Assembly (NCBI RefSeq): GCF_051622035.1
Contig: NC_135367.1
Location: 13,692,501 to 13,756,500 of the forward strand
Length of the DNA stretch: 64,000 nt
Source of the DNA: Arctopsyche grandis
Lineage: Eukaryota; Arthropoda; Insecta; Trichoptera; Hydropsychidae
Reading direction: 5' to 3'
Shown here: positions 56,954-64,000 of the stretch, piece by piece
How positions within the stretch are numbered: position 1 is the stretch's first letter
How the letters are laid out: every line of letters begins with the position of its first letter
Translations under genes and position numbers: made by a program
The notes under the pieces: generated by a model
What the model saw: the letters and a program-made list of their open reading frames with translations, nothing else
Database searches by the model: none
Told to the model about the DNA's origin: nothing

Positions 56954-58470
56954 CAGGGGTCTCTAACCTACAGCCCGCGGGCCGGTTTCGGTCCGCGAGC
57001 ACTTTTCATCCGGCCCTCGGCTCTTTTGACCAGATTGAGAAATTTTACACGAGAAAAAATATTTTTAAAATATTCCTTTCACGATTTGGGTCAAAAATAT
57101 GGCTTTCAGGGTTCCAGGTAGTTAAGCCCAAATGTCTCTTGAGGGAATCCTAAATAACGTTTGGGATTCTATAAATTGAGCAAAAAAAAAAGCGACTTTT
57201 TGGAAAAGCAGTATAGTTCATCTTTTGCACGTGCACACTGTGAACATTCAAGTTCTCTGAAAAATTGTCTTTTATCACTTTATCAGGATAAGTGACGATT
57301 TATCCGAGTATTCGGACATTTCTTCCAAAATTCATTTGATATTGATATCAACGATCTAAACGTAGAATATTTTCGATTGGAATTAATCGATCTTCGAGCA
57401 AATGATGATTTAAAATCATTATTTTAAAAATTAATTCTAGTCCAGATTATTCATAAGTAAAAGCATTTAAGGAAAAAAATATCAATTTTTGGTAGTATAC
57501 GCGTATAGATGTTTTCCAAAATTATTAAAACGATATATCGATCTTGCTTAACCGATCAGCATTTAAATTTAAATTAAATGTTAATAATTAGTAAAAATAG
57601 TTGATTCTTTAAAATAAGAGAAAGCATCGCATTAAATAAAATATACAAACATGTACATATGTACATATATACATATATATCCATCAATATATGTACATAT
57701 GTATACTAGGCCCGTTTTTTCGAAAAAAATTACGTTTTCTTTTTCAAAATCGATCAAAATTCAAAATAATTTAAAACTAATTTAAAAAAAGTTAATTGTA
57801 GAAGTGAGAAAGAATGTTTAAAGAACATTGGTAATAAGAATGGAGCTGCGCCAATACTGACTTTAAAGGTACGCTGGACAAAGTTTCTGATTTTTTTCAT
57901 ATCTTAGCAATATGAAAAAACATCCTACGTACGATTTTTACTTTATATGTACGTAGTACTTTACGTAGTACGTAGTACTTTTACTTTTACTATGTACGTA
58001 GTAACAATTAATGAAGTTTTGTAATCTTGCGAAAATTCGAACTCGAGATTTTGACTGATTCGAACACAGTTTTTAATATGAAATTACCCCGTTTATACGA
58101 TAAGGGTAAATAAAAAAGACACTACTAAAGCGGTGTTTAAATTACAAAAAAAACTTCGAAAATCAGTAAAAATCATCATTTTCCCAAACTTTAATGGTCT
58201 GGCGGCAGTGCAAATATTTTTTACAAAATTGTTATACTATTTTTTACGAATTTTCCATGATACAGAACGTCTTCTCCAACTTAAGCTGTTCCGAAATTCC
58301 AAAAATTCGTTGTTTTCGATGTACACATTAGGCATAAATTCCTTATGCAAAATTATTACACATGTGCAAATTTATTCAAACTGGATTCCAATAAGATATT
58401 TTTCATCCGGCCCACCATACATTTTGAAATTCCGAACCGGCCCATTTCCCAAAAAGGTTAGGGACCCCTG
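56954..58470. mobile_element. hAT element, 1.5 kb, non-autonomous or decayed
   Basis: A perfect 8-bp duplication GTCTACGG (56946-56953 and 58471-58478) flanks termini CAGGGGTCTCTAACCT and AGGTTAGGGACCCCTG, which are inverted over 16 bp with one mismatch. Subterminal GGCCGG and CATCCGGCCC at both ends are also mirrored. These ends resemble widespread animal hAT elements. No transposase frame survives. Repeat T4 (58005-58075) and a GTACGTAGTA-rich stretch lie inside. Confidence 0.85.
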
Positions 58471-58478
58471 GTCTACGG

Positions 58479-60280
58479 TATCGTTTCCTATCTGCGCGTT
58501 ATATAATACGAGATATGTATGTATACAAATGTATTCTACGTATGTACCTGTAGTCGTATTTATCGGTACGATTGTAATTTGAATTAAATCAATTTTACAC
58601 AAACAAATTAACAACGCATATACATAATCGATAATATTGTTTACAACAAGAATATAATAAGAAGAGGCTAGCAAAAATAAACTGTCAGTACGAAGGTGTT
58701 TTCATTGTTATATGTTTTGGATTGTTTACATTTGATATACATAGGTGTTTTTTTTTTCAATTTAATATACATACATATATAATTCACATTACGTGAGATA
58801 AAGGGCTTTTACCTCACAACGGTATTTATATTTGACAATTAATAAAAAGAGGGTTCTCGGCCTCCAAAAACTGTCTATGGGTAAAAATCCCAAGTAAAAA
58901 TACATACTTTTGAATTTTGATTTGAACTGGACGACTACTTAGAGAGATTTGAAAGCTGAAAAGTACTACAAATGAAAGATAAAATACCCGACTATAGATT
59001 CCAATATTCATTTTGAACAGGAATTTGACAGACTTAGAGACATCGACCGAACAACACCAAGATATAGAAAAATCGCGCGATTTAAAAAACACATACATAT
59101 ATCTCCGAATCTCGAGCCAATCAACATTCTTTATTACCAGATTCGTGTTTACTGGGCATAGATGTATAAGAAAAGTCATATCTCGTCTCTTAACCAAAAA
59201 AAAATCGTCATTTGTCGAACAGTGTTATTAGTGCAATTTCAATAAACAATTCTATACTTTTAAAACCTGCATAATCTACATATATATGTATATGCAAACG
59301 ATGCTTGACATTAGAATAAGTAATTTAAAATTAGAAAACATAACAGAAAAGGGAAATAGAAATATAAAAAATAAATTTCAAACTATGAGAATGTGTATTG
59401 ATTCATCTTCGATTGAATATTACGATCAAAAATTGTAACATGAGTCTTTGTTGCATTTTAACAATGGTTTCATGAACATGAGCCATCATTAGCTCTTGTT
59501 TCTTGAACAATGGCATCGCATAATATCATGAGGCGATTAAACGAAACAAATAAAGGACCGACGCGTTTTATACAGACTGCGAAGATATATACATATGTAT
59601 GTATATTGATTTTCACGCAATGCTGCAGAATATCACAAGTAAAATAGACTGATTTCAAACTGGACATGCTTATCCTCGTAAAATGTAAATCGTTTGTTCT
59701 CACACGCGATTATAAATGTTTCGAATTTAGAAACTCATTAACATTTATAAAAGCCCGAGGCAGTGAAGAAAATTGATTTGAAGTAACCCTTAACATTTTT
59801 AAAAATAGTGATGTCATATCTACACTTTATTGCAATTACTGTGAGTTTATCATTTTTTACAGTGTTTGTAAACAATTAATACACTTTTTTTCTCGTTGAT
59901 AAAAGGTCAATGTGCGACTTTACAAAGATGTGTCCAAATTGTTAAAATTAAAATATTTTATCGTCTGGTCTGTATTATTTTAAAATTTTTGTAACGAATG
60001 CAAAGATAGCTCTTTTGGAATGTTGGCGACACATTTCAATGCAAGATACACAATGTTTGTGTATACTGTATGTAAAATGTCAATATACTTAAATATTTGA
60101 TTTAGAGTTTCATTTATTTCGAACATTCGCTAAAAGTATACTTGTGCTATGTATGACCAGACTTACATACATGCATAAGTTAGGAATCGGTGCAATTTCA
60201 AATAACAATAGACCGTTACATTAGTGTTCAAAGCATGAGAGCAAAAAAGCGTGGTTTTTTAAAAAAAAAGAATAGCGAAC
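58479..60280. other. Unassigned sequence
   Basis: No gene or bounded element recognised. Small open frames at 58826-59231 overlap on opposite strands and lack domains. Confidence 0.45.
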
Positions 60281-60760
60281 TGATCCCTAGCCTATGTATA
60301 CATATAGTTATGACTAGAGATCGTCTCAGGACGGTGCTTTTCCAGGAAAGAGGGCAAACTACACAGCTAGAGAGTAAGAAAAAAAGGTTCACCATAGAAA
60401 TGGACAATGGGGTGCAGGGTCGCGCCGGGCTATAGTTATGACTAGGGGGTAGATAGTCATTACAGCAATCCCAAATAACAATACACGTTCCAACAGTACT
60501 GAATGAAAATAATAATAAAAAAAGAATTTCTACGAAGTTGACAATTGCTATAATGAGCCAAAAGCGCATTGCCCTAATGCCCCTAATCACTCTCCGATGT
60601 CTAGTTATGACTTAATAATAGTCATAAGTTATGACTAGTCACCGGAGCCTGAGGGTGCCGTGTATTGTACAAAGGTTGTAAATGCATTGTTAAAGGTTTG
60701 CCGAACAATGGATAGCACTGTGACTATCCTACCTCTACTTATGACTATGGATTGTCTAAC
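60281..60760. repeat. Cluster of AGTTATGACTAG words with family T6 pieces
   Basis: TAGTTATGACTA-type words occur at about 60307, 60432, 60602, 60630 and, partly, 60737. Family T6 segments (60348-60378 and 60660-60706) lie between them. The repeated word probably marks edges of successive insertions, but no single element could be delimited. Confidence 0.45.
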
Positions 60761-61805
60761 CCTAAAATATAAATGTTATCTCTACAGATTTAATATTCTT
60801 ACTATGCAGTACCATTTCTTGGGCTATTATTTCATGGATCTAACATATGTATACCACGGCCGTAGCCAGGGGGGAATATGGGGACTTAACAAAAATAATA
60901 CATATTTAGAAAAAAAAGAACAAAATCAAATTTGCGAATAAATATAAACTCACCCTAATTTTTCGCGAATTCTAGGGACGAAAAAAGCATTAAAATAATA
61001 TTTGAAAAAGATTCAACAATGTTGCTAGCAATAAAAATACATCGATACATATTCAAATGAGGCAGACGTGCGTGTACAGCATTCATATAATACGTACAAT
61101 TTGTAATTTAAATTTGCGACAGTCAGACGTCGTATGTTTTTGCATTTTGATGCAAATTGGCGAAGACGAGGGAATGTTGGAAAAGAGAGAAAATAAGATA
61201 AAGTACTAGACTACTAGCTGTTGATTTGATGCAAAAATTGCAGCCAATGTTATTATTAATTAATTGCATCGATCGATAAATTAAAAAAAATGACGCATAA
61301 TATTTATTCTGCGCACTGGGCAGAACGATGCAGCTGCCATTTTCGATAGACCCAGATATGAGAATGTCGTTTGTTTGTCTTTGGCGCAAATGACCGACAA
61401 ATATACACAAACAAATGTCGAACGGGTTCGCCATTCTGATGTGGACGTAACAAGGTATGGAAACCTGTAGGGCTGACGTCAGCCAATAACTGTGACCGAA
61501 TTGTTTTCACAAGTTCCGCTCCCACAGACTAGCCCACGCTATTTTCACATAAGAGTTGATTCAAGTTAAAGAAATATCATTTATTATACTTAGTGAAGGA
61601 GAAATTTGTCACAAGACAAGTCTCTTGTAGAATTTCTCTATGACAAATTTCATAGTCAGAGAGAGAGACCCTAAGACCAAAATCACTTAATTTCGTTTCT
61701 AATTATCTGAGAATAGGAAAGCAAGTAATTGGCTTGGTATATACATATGTACCTATAGTACATAGCTTTACTAATAGAATATGTGACATTACTTTTAACG
61801 TGATG
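60761..61805. other. Unassigned sequence
   Basis: GGCCGTAGCCAGGGGGG near 60859 looks like the end of a decayed DNA transposon; no mate was found. The stretch 61300-61550 is slightly GC-richer but carries no recognised coding region. Confidence 0.4.
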
Positions 61806-62030
61806 TAATGATGAGAGTAAATATATTTAAATAGCAAAGGGCGGATCACGTAATTAGAAGAATGGACGATAGATGGGCTAAAGAAGTGTCCATATATCGG
61901 ATGTTGAATGGTACCAGAGAGAATGTTAAAAGATGCAAGGAAGAACAAGATAGATGGATGAAATTGTGTTGAATGATATGGATGAAAGTTGCCCAAAGCT
62001 AATACTTTCATCTTGCAATTTATGACGAAT
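61806..62030 (+). mobile_element. LINE 3' fragment (KWQWAGH-type RT C-terminus)
   Basis: In sense orientation, GGCGGATCACGTAATTAGAA, GAATGGACGATAGATGGGCT, GAATGGTACCAGAGAGAATG and GATGAAAGTTGCCCAAAGC follow the order of the LINE tail at 7085-7640 and 17636-17935. It has stops and indels throughout. Confidence 0.6.
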
Positions 62031-62980
62031 GGTTGTAAGTTATGATTATGATATGTACATATGTATGTAGATTGGTATAAACTAGATAAATTACAGGGGT
62101 CTCTACAGTGAATTTTTTAAAATTAAAATACAAATTTTCGTATGGAATGCATATGAATTATTGTGGTGGTGTGTGTGTGTGGTATTATTTGAGTTAAGTT
62201 AAGTTAAGATCCCACTAAAACTTCCTCTATAATTCGTAATGGCGTTAGTTACGTCATCGGCATCACCAATTAACTCGAAATTCATATGCCTAATAGACTA
62301 ATTTCATTGCATGTAGAAGAGAAAGGTGTTGACTATGAAATACATACAAAAAACCTGATATTCAACACAAAGTTAACCTAACTGGTCGAGATGGTATACC
62401 TAATACTATATTATGTATCTAAAATAATAACGATAAAACTATAATATAAACGATTTGGTGATTATTCCGTCACTAAAATCTCGATCACGGAACATCTGGT
62501 ACCCAAAAATTCCATCCATCGATAGCTACCCACGCGAACTATCAGAGTGCCAGATAATCTGAAGATTGGCACCGATTGTCGTGTGCGCGATTGCAATGTG
62601 CGAAATAATCCGTTTGCCAATATAAATATGCAACCATGATAATCCAACTGGTATATGTACATACATATACATATGTACGTTACAGTCAAAGTTTATTTTC
62701 AATTTTAATATAATCCAACTGGCGTTACAAGTAATTCATATTCAAATACAATTCAATTAGTAAATTGTATCTCTATGTACAAGCGCAAATACAATTTCAA
62801 AAATGTGCGCTTATTGAACATACATATGTAATATAACAGTTGAGTTTTAACAGTTCTGATGTTTTTACGAATACTTTAGAATTCAATAATGCGTTAATAT
62901 TTGCTAGCTTTACTAGTCGAGTGATGTTTTCACGGAAACCTGACCTCTCCATCTAAATTGGTACCAACTTATGTATGTAT
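62031..62980. repeat. Non-coding sequence containing repeat T5
   Basis: Repeat T5 occupies about 62440-62650 (GTCACTAAAATCTC, CACGGAACATCTGG, GAGTGCCAGATAAT, then CAATGTGCGAAATAATCC), collinear with 39905-40130. A tandem TTAAG run lies at about 62190-62207. AATCCAACTGG occurs at 62641 and 62711. Confidence 0.5.
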
Positions 62981-62981
62981 A

Positions 62982-63129
62982 ATTGAACTGTATTTTCAGT
63001 TGTAATATATTTTGACCAGTTGGAATGTACATACATAATTCTCCATATGAATCAAATTACGTGGGTTAGACAGAATATATTCCAACTAGTCAAAATATAT
63101 TACAACTGACAAAATACACTTCAACTGTA
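62982..63129. repeat. Long imperfect inverted repeat
   Basis: The left arm (about 62982-63027) has GTATTTTCAGTTGTAATATA then TTTTGACCAGTTGGAAT. The right arm (about 63078-63129) has ATTCCAACTAGTCAAAATAT then ATTACAACTGACAAAATAC. The arms are about 45 bp with few mismatches, separated by 50 bp. AACTG/CAGTT words continue outwards. It is probably a small MITE; ends were not fixed. Confidence 0.65.
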
Positions 63130-63700
63130 ACATATATGTACATACAATGAAATTCGTTAAACGTGGCAAAAAAACAACATGCCATACTTACTGTGAAATG
63201 TTTGTAAAATATGCAGGACTTCTTGCTTAATAATGGTCGGCGCCACTTCACTGATCATTGAATATTAATTTATAGTGGTAAAATTGTCTTCAATCGTGAA
63301 GGCCAGAGCTTGATATGTAAAAAAATACGCGTCTATTCATCTATAGTGTGATACTAAATACCATATCAAAATTCGGTAAATGTTGTAAAGAGCAGTTTGA
63401 AATTTGATTCAATCGAATGCAACAAGTGCTGGATAGAATTTTAGCCGCATAATGCAATATGGGCAATGCATTGATTGCAAATGGACGAATTAATGAGTAA
63501 TAAATTGCACTGCACTTTATTTGGTTGTCTGGTTTATTGCACTTTATAAGTAAATTACAAAACCACAAATCCCAAATTTCTATTGTAGATACATGTAACA
63601 TACATATGTATGTATAATACTAGTTACCAGATGCACTTGATATATGTACATAAATGAGCAACCGTTTTAAAAACCACATATTGTCAAAATAATGCCACAA

Positions 63701-63776
63701 AATTGAATATTTAACTAAAGAGACTTAAAGGCACACTGAATCGTGCCTTTAAGTCTCTTTAGTTAAATATTCAATT
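63701..63776. repeat. Perfect 34-bp inverted repeat with 8-bp loop at a MITE end
   Basis: Arms 63701-63734 and 63743-63776 are exact reverse complements around ACTGAATC. The inner part TTAAAGGCACACTGA looks like the T1 MITE terminus with its TTAA target, and T1 interior follows at 63790. The outer part of the arms duplicates flanking DNA in inverted form. Confidence 0.85.
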
Positions 63777-64000
63777 AAACATGCAATTAGACTCCAGCTG
63801 TGATAGGCGTATCCTCATGTAATTGTTAAATTTGTAAGATCTCATTATTTTGACAAATTTCTCCAACATTTCTTCAAATATGGGAATCACCGTTATCGAT
63901 CACTGTCAATACAAGGATAAAATGTTTCTGAAAACATTCCAGGCGTAGAGGTTGTCTAAAATCTCGTAATCTTAAATCTCGTCTCTCGATTTAAGATTGA
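63777..64000 (+). mobile_element. MITE, family T1 copy, cut by the window end
   Basis: CCAGCTGTGATAGGCGTA, CTCCAACATTTCTTCAAATA, CACCGTTATCGATCACTGTC and GAAAACATTCCAGGCG follow the order of the T1 copies at 24113-24438 and, reversed, 4700-5093. Its right end is not reached within the recognisable part. Confidence 0.65.

Overview
The window is AT-rich, intron-bearing animal DNA, most likely from a holometabolous insect and plausibly a moth or butterfly. This rests on a spatzle-family cystine-knot ligand, an insect-type 4E-BP (Thor) with the pattern YERAFMM and a C-terminal FDMEL, 3' ends of LINE reverse transcriptases of the KWQWAGH(V/I)ARR and RRIL-FFGHI-RRD types common in insect genomes, and the ubiquitous (TACA/TATG)n clusters. 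The species cannot be named from the sequence alone. Four cellular genes can be supported. Most of the open frames over 60 codons are chance frames or repeat translations.

Layout. 1-30.9 kb: upstream sequence and the last six coding blocks of a plus-strand spatzle-like gene, with one exon at 12.2 kb and five from 28.68 to 30.92 kb counted as four further exons plus the terminal one in the splice list below. They are separated by a 16.35 kb intron full of transposable elements. The signal-peptide exon was not found and may lie upstream of the window. 34.0-36.4 kb: a plus-strand Artemis (DCLRE1C/SNM1C)-type nuclease in three exons. 37.7-39.3 kb: minus-strand NFU1, the mitochondrial iron-sulphur scaffold, in five exons and convergent with Artemis. 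42.5-52.8 kb: minus-strand Thor/4E-BP in two coding exons separated by a 9.9 kb intron. 53-64 kb: no recognisable gene; a mosaic of repeats.

Mobile DNA dominates. Defined ends and target-site duplications (TSDs) can be read directly for many copies. They include an hAT element with an uninterrupted 726-residue transposase (44419-48630, TSD ATATGTAT), which sits in the Thor intron and itself carries a nested 5'-truncated LINE. A 143-bp hAT MITE (22586-22728) has the same termini as that element. Four further hAT-type insertions are present (15006-15379, 24787-25025, 29509-29727, 56954-58470). A palindromic family with 9-bp TSDs has two copies (22446-22802, 26538-26932). A foldback element with arms built from 15-bp tandem repeats lies in the second Artemis intron. 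There are also TTAA-flanked MITEs, a Helitron-like 3' terminus, two tRNA-derived SINE copies (one split by an hAT MITE), and a roughly 145-bp-period array centred on CCGGAAGT present at two loci in opposite orientation.

The genes do not form a functional cluster: one is a secreted ligand, one a DNA-repair nuclease, one a mitochondrial Fe-S factor and one a translational repressor. The strongest leads for undescribed biology are the transposon structures: the palindrome family with its shared core, the 15-bp-repeat foldback, the CCGGAAGT array, and the possible autonomous/non-autonomous hAT pair.
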